The notes under the pieces were generated by a model, which saw nothing but the letters and a program-made list of their open reading frames with translations, did no database searches and was not told the origin of the DNA. A DNA stretch of 64,000 bases, from NCBI GenBank assembly GCA_963834445.1, contig CAWIBU010000001.1:443900-507899 (forward strand), in the 5' to 3' direction. A program made the position numbers and the translations under genes. Origin of the DNA: PALSA-350 sp963834445. Lineage in GTDB: Bacteria; Acidobacteriota; Terriglobia; Terriglobales; Acidobacteriaceae. Of this stretch, positions 46,290-55,967 are shown piece by piece. Each line of letters begins with the position of its first letter. Position 1 is the stretch's first letter.

Positions 46290-47508
46290 ATGGACATTAC
46301 GCGCGGCCAGCGTCAAGGCGTCGAGAACCTATGGGTAAGCCGATCAGGCGAGAGAACCAAGCTCTACGGGAAGGGCAAGCAGTGGCGCGCCCGCTAGTCG
46401 ACAGCCGCGGAGACGAACACACCAGAAGATTCAGACTCAAGAGCGAAGCGGTCGACTGGCTGAAGGATGTCACCCGCAGCGGCACCGATGTTGCACCCGA
46501 GGTCAAAGGCGAGTGGACCGTCGCGCACCAGTATTCGCGCTGGATACGCAGGGCGAACATCGCGGACACGACACGCGCCACCAGACAGCACACATGGCGA
46601 GCCCACGTAGAAGACCGGTGGGGTGACGTGCAAGTGACTAAGGTTCAGCCGCCCGACGTCAAAGCGTGGCTAGCGGATCTGACCGAATCCGACATAGGGT
46701 TCCGACTATAGAGAATGCCTTGGGCGTGTTGCGGATGTCTTATCCGACGCGGTATCCGATAAGCGTCTTATCCTCAATCCTTGCGATGGCGCTAAGGCAC
46801 CGAGACGGTTACCGGCTAAGAAGCGGCGTAAGGATTGCTATCTATCCCATAAGCAGGTCGACACCCTAGCCGCGGCCTGCGGGAGCGATGGCGCGGTGGT
46901 GCGCTTCCTCGTCTTATACGGGCCTGAGGTGGGGGGAGATGGCGGCTCTTACGGTGGGGGCGGTAGACCTCAACCGGAGGCGGCTGGACATAGACCGCAC
47001 GGTCTCTGAAGCTGATGGCCGGCTTATCTGGAAAGCCCCTAAAGACTACGAGAGAAGGTCTGTGCCCTTCCCCGACTTCATTGCTGACGAGCTGTCCGCG
47101 CTGATGGCCGGCAAAGGTGGCGACGATCTCGTGTTCGCTGCCAGCGAAGGGCGGCGTCTTGCGCGTGTCGCACTGGCGTCCGCGCGTGTTCAACCCGGCG
47201 AGGGACTCTCTGAAGGACTTCCCGAAGGTCACACCGCACGATCTAGGCATACCGCCGCGTCGTTGGCGGTGTCTGCTGGGGGCAACGTGCTGGCCCTGGC
47301 GCGGATGCTCGGGCATGAGGACCCAAGCATCACGCTGAGGGTCTACGCGGACCTGTTCGATACGGACCTGGATGCGCTAGCTGACGTGCTGACGAAAGGC
47401 CCGCACTGCAGCACTCAAACAGCCCTCAACTGCCGCCGACTGACAGTGAATCCGCAGGAGAAAACGTACCCGGTACGCTGGAGCAAACTGCCTAGCGATG
47501 CTAGATAA
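46290..47508 (+). pseudogene. Tyrosine recombinase (phage integrase), frameshifted
   Basis: ATG 46290 (MDITRGQRQGVENLWVSRSG). Frame breaks near 46,394, 46,690, 46,925, 47,165 and 47,245. Pieces in order: arm/core-binding text WLKDVTRSGTDVAPEVKGEW and SRWIRRANIADTTR; VLSDAVSDKRLILNPCDGA; the first catalytic Arg region YTGLRWGEMAAL; KAPKDYERRSVPFPDF; then HDLRHTAASL-like text split over two frames; and LARMLGHEDPSITLRVYADL with the catalytic Tyr. It abuts tRNA-Pro, the expected integration site. Five breaks in 1.2 kb mean it is inactive as written, matching a decayed prophage. Confidence 0.8.
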
Positions 47509-47529
47509 GTCATTTACCAGCGACTATGC

Positions 47530-47606
<77 letters not shown>

Positions 47607-47669
47607 CTTGAAGCCTCGACAGCCTATCGCACCGGCCCATCGACTGGCCAAACCGCGAGGCAGTCGTAG

Positions 47670-48785
47670 TCAGGTCCAGGCGCATGAACGTTCGAATTCG
47701 ACCAGCGCCGCGGCGGGGCCGCTGGGATCAAGCCCCTGGGCGCTGACCCACTCGTCGCTGAAATAGGTGTCGGCGTAGCGGTCGCCGCTGTCGGCGAGCA
47801 GTGTGACCACCGAACCGCTGCGGCCGTCGGCCACCATTTCGGCGAGCAGGCCGAAAGCGCCCCACAGATTGGTACCCGTCGATGGGCCCACACGGCGGCC
47901 CAGGACGGCGCTGACGTGGCGGGCCGCGGCGATCGACGCCGCGTCGGGCACCGAGACCATGCGGTCGACCACGCCGGGCAGAAACGACGGCTCCACCCGC
48001 GGCCGGCCGATGCCCTCGATGCGCGACGACGTGGGCATCACAACGTCGTCCAGGTCGTTCCGGCCCAAGGCGTACGCGGGAAAGAACGCCGAGTTCTCCG
48101 GGTCGACCACGCACAGCTGGGTGGCGTGCCGCCGATAGCGGATGTAGCGGCCGATCGTGGCGCTGGTCCCGCCGGTGCCCGCGCCGACCACGATCCAGTC
48201 CGGCACGGGGTGCTTCTCGTCGCGCATCTGGGCGTAGATGGACTCGGCGATGTTGTTGTTGCCGCGCCAGTCGGTGGCGCGCTCGGCGTTGGTGAACTGG
48301 TCCAGGTAGTGGCCGCCGGTTTCGCGCGCCAGGCGTTCGGCCTCGTCGTACACCTGACTCGCGTTCTGCACGAAATGGCAACGCCCGCCTTGTGATTCGA
48401 TCAGCGCCACCTTGGACGGGCTGGTCGCCGCGGGCATCACGGCGATGAACGGCAGGCCGAGCAGGGACGCGAAATACGCCTCGGATACCGCCGTGGAACC
48501 CGACGACGCCTCGACCACCGTGGTGCCCTTGTCGATCCACCCGTTGCACAGCGCGTAGAGGAACAACGAGCGCGCGAGCCGGTGCTTGAGGCTGCCGGTG
48601 ATGTGGGTGCTTTCGTCCTTGAGATAAAGCTCGATCTCGAGATGGCTACCCCAGGCCGACGGCAGCGGATACCGCAGCAAGTGCGTATCGGCGCTACGAC
48701 GGGAGTCGGCCTCGATCAGCCGGACCGCGTTGTCCGTCCAGTCACGCGAGCGGCTGTGGACCGCGACCTTGGTCCCGTCGTTCAA
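47670..48785 (-). CDS. cds1: PLP-dependent L-cysteine desulfhydrase (Cds1, Rv3684-like)
   Basis: A PLP fold-type II enzyme of about 371 residues. The PLP Lys sits in ITGSLKHRLARSLF, followed by VVEASSGSTAVSEAYFA and VVGAGTGGTSATIGRYI (phosphate-binding loop). The wording agrees closely with M. tuberculosis Rv3684 as I recall it, which splits cysteine to pyruvate, sulfide and ammonia. Start: TTG 48785 is preferred because TTGA overlaps the stop of the upstream metallophosphoesterase; the long open extension to 49031 is the shadow of that gene. The first of a block matching Rv3684-Rv3674c in order. Confidence 0.92.
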   Translation of the reverse strand: MNDGTKVAVHSRSRDWTDNAVRLIEADSRRSADTHLLRYPLPSAWGSHLEIELYLKDESTHITGSLKHRLARSLFLYALCNGWIDKGTTVVEASSGSTAVSEAYFASLLGLPFIAVMPAATSPSKVALIESQGGRCHFVQNASQVYDEAERLARETGGHYLDQFTNAERATDWRGNNNIAESIYAQMRDEKHPVPDWIVVGAGTGGTSATIGRYIRYRRHATQLCVVDPENSAFFPAYALGRNDLDDVVMPTSSRIEGIGRPRVEPSFLPGVVDRMVSVPDAASIAAARHVSAVLGRRVGPSTGTNLWGAFGLLAEMVADGRSGSVVTLLADSGDRYADTYFSDEWVSAQGLDPSGPAAALVEFERSCAWT

Positions 48786-49741
48786 CGCAAGGAAGCTGCT
48801 GGCTGAACACGGCCCAGGTCGCTGGTGGAGTCGCGGCCGCCGTGTGGGGCGGCGATCAGGGTCAGCAGAGTCGCCTCGGGCCGGCAGCAGAACCGCACCG
48901 GCGCGAATGGTGACGTGCCGATGCCGGCGGAGACGTGCAACCGCATGTCGGCGCCCCACCGGGACGGGCCCTTGGCGCGGCTGCGGTCCAGGCCGCAGTT
49001 GGTCACCAGCGCCCCGTACAGCGGCAGGCACAGCTGCCCGCCGTGGGTGTGGCCGGCCATCACCAGCTGGTACCCGTCGGCGGCGAAGCGGTCGAGCACC
49101 CGCGGTTCGGGCGAATGTGTGAGCCCCAGCCGCAAATTGGCCGCCGGGCTCGCCGGGCCCGCGATCGTGTCGTAGCGGTCCCGGTCGATGTGCGGGTCGT
49201 CCACGCCCGCCGCCGCGATGTGCAGACCGGTCACCTCGAACTCACGTCGGGCGTGGGTCAGGTCGAGCCAGCCGCGCTCGGTGAACGCCGCTCGCAGGTC
49301 CTGCCAAGGCAACGCCTCGCCACGAATCCGGTGGGTGGGGTTGGTCAGGTAGTTCATCGGGTTCTTCAGGCGCGGCCCGAAGTAGTCGTTGCTGCCGAAG
49401 ACGAAGACACCCGGCCGGGACAGCAGATCGCCGAGCGCCTGGACGACGGCCGGCACCGCCTTGGGGTGCGCCAGGTTGTCGCCGGTGTTGACCACCAGGT
49501 CGGGCTCCCAGCTCGCGAGCTCACGCAGCCAGGCCTGCTTGCGGCGCTGATTGGGCGTCATGTGGAGGTCGCTGATATGCAGCACCCGCAGCGGGGTGGA
49601 GCCCGGCGTCAAGACGGGCATGGTCAGCTCGCGCAGCACGAACGCATTGCGCTCGACGAACGCGGCGTAGCCGATCCCGGCGACGGACGAACCGAGCGCG
49701 ACCGCGCCGGCGCGGATGAGGGCGGGCAAGACGTCAGCCAT
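48782..49741 (-). CDS. Metallophosphoesterase (Rv3683-like)
   Basis: A 319-residue calcineurin-fold phosphoesterase. Metal motifs in order: HISDLHMTPNQR near residue 53, VVNTGDNLAHP near 82, VFGSNDYFGPRL near 115, GLTHSPEP near 207 and VMAGHTHGGQLCLP near 230. The N-terminus has a hydrophobic segment (about 3-25), so membrane attachment is likely. Downstream neighbour of ponA2 in the same direction, with 53 bases between. Substrate unknown; cell-wall or lipid phosphoesters are guesses. Confidence 0.92.
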   Translation of the reverse strand: MADVLPALIRAGAVALGSSVAGIGYAAFVERNAFVLRELTMPVLTPGSTPLRVLHISDLHMTPNQRRKQAWLRELASWEPDLVVNTGDNLAHPKAVPAVVQALGDLLSRPGVFVFGSNDYFGPRLKNPMNYLTNPTHRIRGEALPWQDLRAAFTERGWLDLTHARREFEVTGLHIAAAGVDDPHIDRDRYDTIAGPASPAANLRLGLTHSPEPRVLDRFAADGYQLVMAGHTHGGQLCLPLYGALVTNCGLDRSRAKGPSRWGADMRLHVSAGIGTSPFAPVRFCCRPEATLLTLIAAPHGGRDSTSDLGRVQPAASLR

Positions 49742-49794
49742 GCACGCAGCCTACTGCGGGCGGCGCGCAGACGTCGCGTCTGTGCGCCAACCGA

Positions 49795-52224
49795 TTACGG
49801 CGGCGGCGGAGGTGGCGGCGGAGCCAGCAGCGGGATCGTGATCGGGGGCAGGCCCGGGATCTCCACCACTTGCGACCCGATCGGGACAGGTATTCCCGGC
49901 AAGCCTTCCGGTGGCGGCGGCGGTGGTGGCGGGATGCCGTTGCTGACCTGGATGGTGACGATCGAGCCCGGAATAGTCTGGCCGCTGGGACTCGTCCCGA
50001 CCACTTCGCCGAGCTTCGCGGTGCTGTTCACCGAGTTGGTTTGGTCGGCGACCTGGAAGCCGGCTTCCTTCAGGCGTGAGCGCGCCGCGTCCACCTCGAG
50101 CCCGGCGACACTGGGCACCCGGGAGGCCGGGGAGCCCTCGACGTAGCGGGGATCCGTCGGCGGCAGTTTGACGTCGCCGAAGCTGGTGGCGATCGGCTTC
50201 ATCGCGGTGAACCAGGTGCGGGCCGGTTCGTTGCCGCCGTACAGGTCGCCGTCGCCGCAGTGGCGCAACGGGCTCGAACACAGATCGGTCGGGTTGGGGG
50301 AGTCGTCGTAGATGTAGTTGGCTGCCGCGTAGTGGCTGGTGAATCCGACAAAGCCGGAGGAACGGTGGGCCTCGGTGGTGCCGGTCTTGCCCGACACCGG
50401 CAGGTCCCAGCCGGCCCCGCCGGCCGAGCCCGCCGCGGTGCCGCCGCCGAGCGCGTCCTTGCTCATGGCATTGGCCAGGGTGTTCGCCAGGCCCTCGGGG
50501 ACCACCTGGTCGCAGGTTTCGGTGGTGACGGCGACCTCGTTGCCGTTGCGGTCGACCAGCTTGTCGATGGGGCTGGGCGGACACCACACGCCGCCCGAGG
50601 CCAGCGTGGCCGCGACGTTCGACAGCTCGAGCGCGTTGACCTCGATCGGGCCCAGCGTGAACGACCCGATGTTCTGCCGCTTGACGAAGTCGGCCAGGCT
50701 CTCGTTGCTGTCCGGGTTGTAGTCGCGGGCGGTGCCGGGATTGGCGTAGGAGCGCAGGCCCAATTTGATCGCCATGTCCACCGTGCGCGTCACCCCGATC
50801 TGGGTGATCAGCTTGGCGAACGCGGTGTTGGGCGAGGTGGCCAGCGCGTCGGTCACGTTCATCGTGCCGCGGTAGTTACCGGCGTTGACCACACACCAGT
50901 TGTCCTTGGGGCAGCCCTTGGCGCCGCCGCTGCCGAAGCCTTTGACCTGGAACCGTGGTGGCGCGTCGAGGGTGGCGTTGATGCCCATTCCCATGTCCAG
51001 CGCGGCGGCCGTGGTGAACAGCTTGAAGATCGATCCGGCCCCGTCGCCGACCAGAGAGAACGGCTGCGGCCGCATGGTTTCGCCGGCGTCGGTGTCCAGT
51101 CCGTACTTACGGTTGCTGGCCATGGCCATGACGTGGTGGGAGTTCTTACCGGGCGCGATCACGCTCATCACGCTCGAGATGCCGGGCAGGGTGGGGCTGG
51201 CGAACTTGTCGATGGCCGACTTCACCGGGATCTGCACGTCGGGGTCGAGCGTGGTGCGGATCAGATAGCCGCCCCGGGCCAGCTGCTCCTTGCTGATGCC
51301 GGCGCGCGACAAAAACTCCTGGACGTAGTCGCAGAAGAAGGCGCGGTCGCCCGCCGCGATGCAGCCGCGGGGCAGCTCGTTGGGCTGCGGCAAGATGCCC
51401 AGCGGCTGAGCCTTGGCGGCGCGCAACGCGTCGGCCTGGTCGGGCAGGTTGTCGATCATGGTGTCCAGGACCAGGTTCCGCCGCGCCAGCGCGCCTTCGG
51501 GGTTGACGTAAGGGTTGAGCGCGCTGGTCGACTGCACCATGCCGGCCAGCAGCGCCGCCTGCTGCCAGTTCAGGTCCGAGGCGTTAATGCCGAAGTAGGT
51601 CTGCGCCGCGTCCTGCACGCCGAAGGAGTTGTTTCCGAACGAGACGAGATTGAGGTAGCGGGTCAGGATCTCCGGTTTGGTGAAGGTCTTGTCCAGCGTG
51701 AGCGCCATCCGGATCTCGCGAAGCTTGCGCGCGGGCGTGGTTTCGACGGCCGCGCGCTTTTCGGCGTCGGTCTGGGCGGTCACCAGCAGCTGGTAGTTCT
51801 TGATGTACTGCTGTTCGATGGTCGAGCCGCCGCGGGTGTCGACGTCGCCGCGGGCGTAGCCGGCAAGTCCGGTCAGGGTGCCCTTCCAGTCCACGCCGTT
51901 GTGTTCGGTGAACCGTTTGTCCTCGATGGACACGATAGCCAGCTTCATGGTGTTGGCGATTTTGTCGCCGGGCACCTCGAAGCGGCGCTGCGAATACAGC
52001 CATGCGATGACGTTGCCCTTCGTGTCGACCATGGTCGAGACGGCGGGCACCTGCCCCTCGAGAAGCTGGGCCGAGCCGTTGGCGACGACTTCCGAGGCGC
52101 GGTTGGACATCAGCCCGAGGCCACCCGCGAACGGGAACATCAGGGCGGTGGCCACGACGCTGGCCAGCAGGCAGCACCCGGCGAGCTTGAGGACCGTGAG
52201 GACGGCCGGGGGGCGCTCTGCCAT
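49795..52224 (-). CDS. ponA2: Bifunctional penicillin-binding protein PonA2
   Basis: About 809 residues from the ATG at 52224 (MAERPPAVLTVLKLAG); an ATG at 52251 would add nine residues not expected. One N-terminal membrane anchor (about 10-35). The GT51 glycosyltransferase domain has SIEDKRFTEHNGVD and GGSTIEQQYIKN; the transpeptidase has the nucleophile motif SIFK, the SPN motif and the KTG box in SGKTGTTE. A PASTA domain (RVPSVAGLEVDAAR ...) and a proline-rich tail end the protein. It polymerises and cross-links peptidoglycan outside the membrane; mycobacterial PonA2 is linked to survival in non-replicating states. Confidence 0.95.
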   Translation of the reverse strand: MAERPPAVLTVLKLAGCCLLASVVATALMFPFAGGLGLMSNRASEVVANGSAQLLEGQVPAVSTMVDTKGNVIAWLYSQRRFEVPGDKIANTMKLAIVSIEDKRFTEHNGVDWKGTLTGLAGYARGDVDTRGGSTIEQQYIKNYQLLVTAQTDAEKRAAVETTPARKLREIRMALTLDKTFTKPEILTRYLNLVSFGNNSFGVQDAAQTYFGINASDLNWQQAALLAGMVQSTSALNPYVNPEGALARRNLVLDTMIDNLPDQADALRAAKAQPLGILPQPNELPRGCIAAGDRAFFCDYVQEFLSRAGISKEQLARGGYLIRTTLDPDVQIPVKSAIDKFASPTLPGISSVMSVIAPGKNSHHVMAMASNRKYGLDTDAGETMRPQPFSLVGDGAGSIFKLFTTAAALDMGMGINATLDAPPRFQVKGFGSGGAKGCPKDNWCVVNAGNYRGTMNVTDALATSPNTAFAKLITQIGVTRTVDMAIKLGLRSYANPGTARDYNPDSNESLADFVKRQNIGSFTLGPIEVNALELSNVAATLASGGVWCPPSPIDKLVDRNGNEVAVTTETCDQVVPEGLANTLANAMSKDALGGGTAAGSAGGAGWDLPVSGKTGTTEAHRSSGFVGFTSHYAAANYIYDDSPNPTDLCSSPLRHCGDGDLYGGNEPARTWFTAMKPIATSFGDVKLPPTDPRYVEGSPASRVPSVAGLEVDAARSRLKEAGFQVADQTNSVNSTAKLGEVVGTSPSGQTIPGSIVTIQVSNGIPPPPPPPPEGLPGIPVPIGSQVVEIPGLPPITIPLLAPPPPPPPP

Positions 52225-52311
52225 GCGTACCACCCTAACCGCCCACCCCAAGGCCGCCGGAGGTCAATTGTTCTCTGTTGCCGCCTCGAACCCGAAAAAC
52301 CTCCCCATCAG

Positions 52312-52392
52312 GTGACCAGTGGTCGCCGTACGAGTGACCAGTGGTCGTCGCATCGGCCCTCTGCCGGCCGGTTTTCGCTGCGCCACTGGTCA
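52312..52392. promoter_or_regulatory. Three-site operator-like cluster between ponA2 and whiB4
   Basis: GTGACCAGTGGTCG occurs at 52312-52325 and again at 52334-52347, start-to-start 22 bases (about two helical turns). Each contains the palindrome GACCA-G-TGGTC. A third partial site, CCACTGGTCA, lies in opposite orientation at 52383-52392. Position between divergent genes (ponA2 left, whiB4 right) suggests a shared regulator-binding site; which protein is unknown. Confidence 0.6.
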
Positions 52393-52636
52393 AGCGCCCA
52401 AAACGAGGTTGCGACCTTACTGTTGGGCTTACCGTGTGCGCCGAGCCTGGACGAGCGTCCCAGAAAAAGCTTTATCAGACTGTTGCACAATTACCAGCTG
52501 ACCACCTAACTTAGACACACGGTGAGATTCAGGTAACACCGAAGTGCATAGTGTGGCCCACGACATCAATGGCCCAGCCGCACTGCACTCGAGGAGGGCG
52601 GTCGCGAATTCGCGACCGAAAGGAAGGAAACTGCTC

Positions 52637-52990
52637 GTGTCAGGTACGCGGCCGGTCGCGCGTCGAACCAACCTCGTGGCTACCCAAACCGCGCTGCTGC
52701 GCAGTGTCGATACAGAAGATCGGATCGCCTGGGTGTCCAAGGCGCTATGCCGGGCCACTGATCCCGACGAACTGTTTGTTCGCGGAGCCGCGCAGCGTAA
52801 AGCCGCGGTGATCTGCCGTCACTGCCCGGTCATGCAGGAATGCGGAGCGGACGCGCTGGACAACAAGGTCGAGTTCGGCGTTTGGGGCGGGATGACCGAG
52901 CGCCAGCGCCGGGCCCTGCTCAAGCAGCACCCCGACGTGGTTTCCTGGGCCGATTTCTTCGACAAGCGCAAGCAGCGCAGCGTGGGCTGA
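52637..52990 (+). CDS. whiB4: WhiB-family iron-sulfur regulator WhiB4
   Basis: A 117-residue WhiB protein from GTG 52637; GGAAGGAAA upstream. The four cluster-binding cysteines are C38, C60, C63 and C69 (CxxC within ICRHCPVMQEC), followed by the GVWGGMTERQRR turn and a basic tail (FFDKRKQR). WhiB4 senses oxygen and redox state by its [4Fe-4S] cluster and binds DNA in the apo/oxidised form. Position between ponA2 and the Get3-like ATPases is the same as in M. tuberculosis (Rv3681c). Confidence 0.95.
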   Translation: MSGTRPVARRTNLVATQTALLRSVDTEDRIAWVSKALCRATDPDELFVRGAAQRKAAVICRHCPVMQECGADALDNKVEFGVWGGMTERQRRALLKQHPDVVSWADFFDKRKQRSVG

Positions 52991-53150
52991 CGCGTTCGTC
53001 CGGCCACCCCTTCGTCATTTCTTTTCTGTTACAGCACTAACCAAATGGGGCTAATCGGCGTGCGCCCTGGCGTGTACCGGCGCGTGTTGAATTGCGTTGA
53101 GCGTAACCGGGATTGGGCTTGACCGGAACGCCCGCTTGCGCGGTTCCGGA

Positions 53151-54284
53151 CTAGCCCGAGGCCGTGATTTGATCGGCGAGCGCGCGCAGCGCCTCGAGGT
53201 CACTGACATCGAACGGCAACGACGGCACCCCGATGACCGGCACGTTCGGATTGGCCCCGGTGAACCGCGACAGCAGCCGCACCTCCCGCTTGGCGGTTTG
53301 CCCCCGGTCGGCGTGGATTCGCAGCACGGCTGCGGTGAGCTCGGTGGCCGCCCCGTTCGAGTCGGTGGCCTCCAGCGTCTCGGTGCCGTCGATCGCGCGC
53401 TCCACCGGCAGTGAGCACAGCATCGGGTGGGTGCGGTTCAAGACCAGCCCGGCCAGCGGCATGCCTTCCTGCGACAGCCGGTCGACGAAGAAGGACGCCT
53501 CGCGCAGCGCGTCGGGCTCGGCCGCCGATACCACCACGAATTGGGTGCCGCGCCGCTTCAGCAATGCATACGTACGATCGGCCTTCTCGCGGAAGCCGCC
53601 GAAGGTGGCGTCCAGCGACTGCACGAAATCCGCCGCGTCGGAAAGCATCTGCGAGCCGAGCACGGTGGACAGGGCTTTCATCGCCAATCCCATTGCACCG
53701 GTGACCAATCGGCCGATGCCGCGGCCCGGCGCGAGCAAAAGCCGCCAGAGTCGGCTGTCCATGAAGCTGCCCAACCGTTGGGGCGCATCCAGGAAGTCCA
53801 GCGCGTTGCGCGACGGCGGCGTGTCCACCACCACCAGGTCCCAGCGGTCCTGGCCCAGCAGTTGACCGAGCTTCTCCATCGCCATGTATTCCTGCGTCCC
53901 GGCAAGCGACGTGGCGACGGTCTGGTAGAACTGGTTGTCCAAAATCGCCTGTGCTCGTTCGGATCCGGAGTACTGGACCACCATCTCGTCGAACGTGCGC
54001 CGCATGTCCAGCATCATCGCGTGCAGTTCGCCGGAGACTTCGGGGGCGAGAGGCACGCGCTGGGGCGTATTGCCGAGATCGTTGACGCCCAGTGCTTGTG
54101 CCAGCCGCTTGGCGGGGTCGATCGTCAACACGCACACCGTTCGGCCGTACTCGGCCGCGCGTAATGCCATCGCGGCGGCCGTCGTGGTTTTCCCGACGCC
54201 GCCGGCGCCGCAACACACCACCACCCGGTTCGAGGTGTCGGCCAGGATGGCCGCCATATCAAGGGTTTTCGGTGTCGTGCTCAT
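53151..54284 (-). CDS. Get3/ArsA-like ATPase (Rv3680-like)
   Basis: A 377-residue P-loop ATPase. Deviant Walker A CCGAGGVGKTTTAAAMAL at about residues 25-42, switch I-like CVLTIDPAKRLAQALG near 55, and VVVDTPPSRNALDFLDAP near 155. These are the features of the ArsA/Get3 subgroup of SIMIBI ATPases, here without an anion channel next to it. Its ATG overlaps the stop of the second ATPase gene by four bases; the two probably work as a hetero-complex. Described roles in mycobacteria concern stress and metabolism around WhiB4. Confidence 0.93.
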   Translation of the reverse strand: MSTTPKTLDMAAILADTSNRVVVCCGAGGVGKTTTAAAMALRAAEYGRTVCVLTIDPAKRLAQALGVNDLGNTPQRVPLAPEVSGELHAMMLDMRRTFDEMVVQYSGSERAQAILDNQFYQTVATSLAGTQEYMAMEKLGQLLGQDRWDLVVVDTPPSRNALDFLDAPQRLGSFMDSRLWRLLLAPGRGIGRLVTGAMGLAMKALSTVLGSQMLSDAADFVQSLDATFGGFREKADRTYALLKRRGTQFVVVSAAEPDALREASFFVDRLSQEGMPLAGLVLNRTHPMLCSLPVERAIDGTETLEATDSNGAATELTAAVLRIHADRGQTAKREVRLLSRFTGANPNVPVIGVPSLPFDVSDLEALRALADQITASG

Positions 54285-55303
54285 CTCACCCCCTGCTGCG
54301 CAAGCGATTCCGACAGCTCGTAGAGGCTGCCGAGGTCGACGCCGTCCGAGATTGCCGGCAATTCCAGCCGCGGTACCTGTAGAGCGTCGAGTTCTTGAGC
54401 GTTCTCGGCCCGTGCGGTGATTCGGGTCGCGTGCTGGATGGTCTCGGTGAGCAAGCCGGCGAAGTCGCTGTCGGACAGCTTGATTCCGGCTTTCAACAAC
54501 CCTTCGCGCACCGAGTCGGCGTCGACGTCACCATCGGCGGCTTTAGCCAGGTCGCTGGGTTCGAGATACGTGGGGATATTGCGGTTGACGATCACGCTTC
54601 CGATGGGCAACTTCATCTCCGCGAGTTCCTCGATGGCTTCCAGGGTTTCCTGCACGGGCAGGGCTTCCAGCAGCGTGACCAGGTGAATGGCGGTCTGGTC
54701 GGAGTGCAGAAGCTTGACGACACCCTCGGCCTGCGAGTGCACCGGACCGCCCTTGGCCAGGTCGGAGACGGCCTTGGTGACATCGAGGAAGCGTGCGATG
54801 CGTCCGGTCGGGGGCGCGTCGACCACGATCGCGTCATAGACCGGCAGTCGATTCTTGTCGACCCGGATCACCGTCTCCTTGATCTTGCCGGTGAGCAGCA
54901 CGTCGCGCAGGCCCGGCGCGATCGTCGTCGCGAATTCGATTGCGCCGATGCGGCGCATCGCGCGGCCGGCGATGCCCAGGTTGTAGAACATGTCCAGGTA
55001 TTCCAGGAATGCGGCTTCGATGTCGATGGCCAGCGCGTTGACCTGTCCGCCGCGCTCCGCGGTCGCGATTTTGAGTTCCTGGTACGGCAGCGGCGGGACG
55101 TCGAAGAGTTGCGCAATCCCTTGGCGCCCCTCAACTTCGACGAGGAGGACTTTGCGCCCGCCCGCCGCCAGGGTCAGGGCGAGCGCCGCCGCGATCGTCG
55201 ATTTGCCGGTGCCGCCCTTGCCGGTGACGAAATGCAGGCGCGCTTTCGACAAGCGTGCGGGCCAGCCGACGGAACTGCCGGCGTTTGATGTCTTTGCCAC
55301 CAT
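54281..55303 (-). CDS. Get3/ArsA-like ATPase (Rv3679-like)
   Basis: A 340-residue partner of the downstream ATPase. The P-loop reads VTGKGGTGKSTIAAALAL near residue 26-43, with KVLLVEVEGRQGIAQLFD as switch I and AIVVDAPPTGRIARFLD near 170 as switch II. Start ATG 55303; the next gene (a 53-residue protein) is divergent. Homology and synteny with Rv3679 are clear. Confidence 0.93.
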   Translation of the reverse strand: MVAKTSNAGSSVGWPARLSKARLHFVTGKGGTGKSTIAAALALTLAAGGRKVLLVEVEGRQGIAQLFDVPPLPYQELKIATAERGGQVNALAIDIEAAFLEYLDMFYNLGIAGRAMRRIGAIEFATTIAPGLRDVLLTGKIKETVIRVDKNRLPVYDAIVVDAPPTGRIARFLDVTKAVSDLAKGGPVHSQAEGVVKLLHSDQTAIHLVTLLEALPVQETLEAIEELAEMKLPIGSVIVNRNIPTYLEPSDLAKAADGDVDADSVREGLLKAGIKLSDSDFAGLLTETIQHATRITARAENAQELDALQVPRLELPAISDGVDLGSLYELSESLAQQGVR

Positions 55304-55344
55304 CGCATGCTAGCCCGCGCTTGTTCGCCCGATAAGCTGCCGTC

Positions 55345-55506
55345 ATGAGCCAACCCACCGCATGGGAGTACGCCACCGTTCCGCTGCTGACGCACGCGAC
55401 GAAACAGATCCTCGACCAGTGGGGTGCCGATGGCTGGGAACTGGTGGCGGTGCTGCCCGGGCCGACCGGTGAGCAGCACGTCGCGTATCTGAAACGGCCG
55501 AAATGA
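55345..55506 (+). CDS. Small DUF4177-like protein (Rv3678A-like)
   Basis: 53 residues from ATG 55345. The content WEYATVPLLTH ... ILDQWGADGWELVAVLPGP has the alternating pattern of DUF4177 proteins, short alpha/beta domains with a conserved GWELV. Its stop overlaps the RidA start by four bases, so they are coupled. Function unknown. Confidence 0.85.
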   Translation: MSQPTAWEYATVPLLTHATKQILDQWGADGWELVAVLPGPTGEQHVAYLKRPK

Positions 55507-55961
55507 CCTCTGTCGGTGCGCGGCTCGAACAGCTGGGTTTGGTGCTGCCGCAGGTAGCGACCCCGTTGGCCGCCTACGTTCCGGCGGTGCGCACGGGCAA
55601 CCTGGTCTATACGTCCGGCCAGCTGCCGACGGAGAGCGGGAAGCTGGCGGCAAGCGGCAAGGTCGGCGGCGAGGTCAGCGCGGAGCAGGGCAAGGCCCTG
55701 GCGCGGACCTGCGTGCTCAATGCGCTCGCCGCCGTGGGGTCGGTGGCGGATCTCGACACGGTGACCCGGGTGGTCAAGGTCGTCGGGTTCGTCGCCTCGG
55801 CACCGGGTTTCACTGGCCAGCCCAGCGTCATCAACGGGGCCTCCGAGCTGCTCGCCGAGGTGTTCGGCGACAACGGCGCGCACGCACGCTCGGCGGTGGG
55901 AGTATCCGAATTGCCGCTGGACGCACCGGTGGAAGTGGAGCTGATCGTGGAGGTCGGCTGA
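55503..55961 (+). CDS. RidA/YjgF-family protein (Rv3678c-like)
   Basis: A 152-residue member of the RidA/YjgF superfamily: LPQVATPLAAYVPAVRTGNL, VYTSGQLPTESGKLAASGKV, QGKALARTCVLNALAAV and a C-terminal PVEVELIVEV. This variant (YjgF-like, with the SGQLP turn but lacking the canonical catalytic Arg context) is common in actinobacteria. RidA proteins deaminate reactive imines; this subgroup may differ. Starts inside the stop of the small upstream gene. Confidence 0.92.
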   Translation: MTSVGARLEQLGLVLPQVATPLAAYVPAVRTGNLVYTSGQLPTESGKLAASGKVGGEVSAEQGKALARTCVLNALAAVGSVADLDTVTRVVKVVGFVASAPGFTGQPSVINGASELLAEVFGDNGAHARSAVGVSELPLDAPVEVELIVEVG

Positions 55962-55967
55962 CCCCCG

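Noticed and set aside
50260..52509. 749-residue plus-strand frame opposite ponA2
   Set aside because: High-GC shadow of ponA2; valine/glycine/arginine-rich with no domain.
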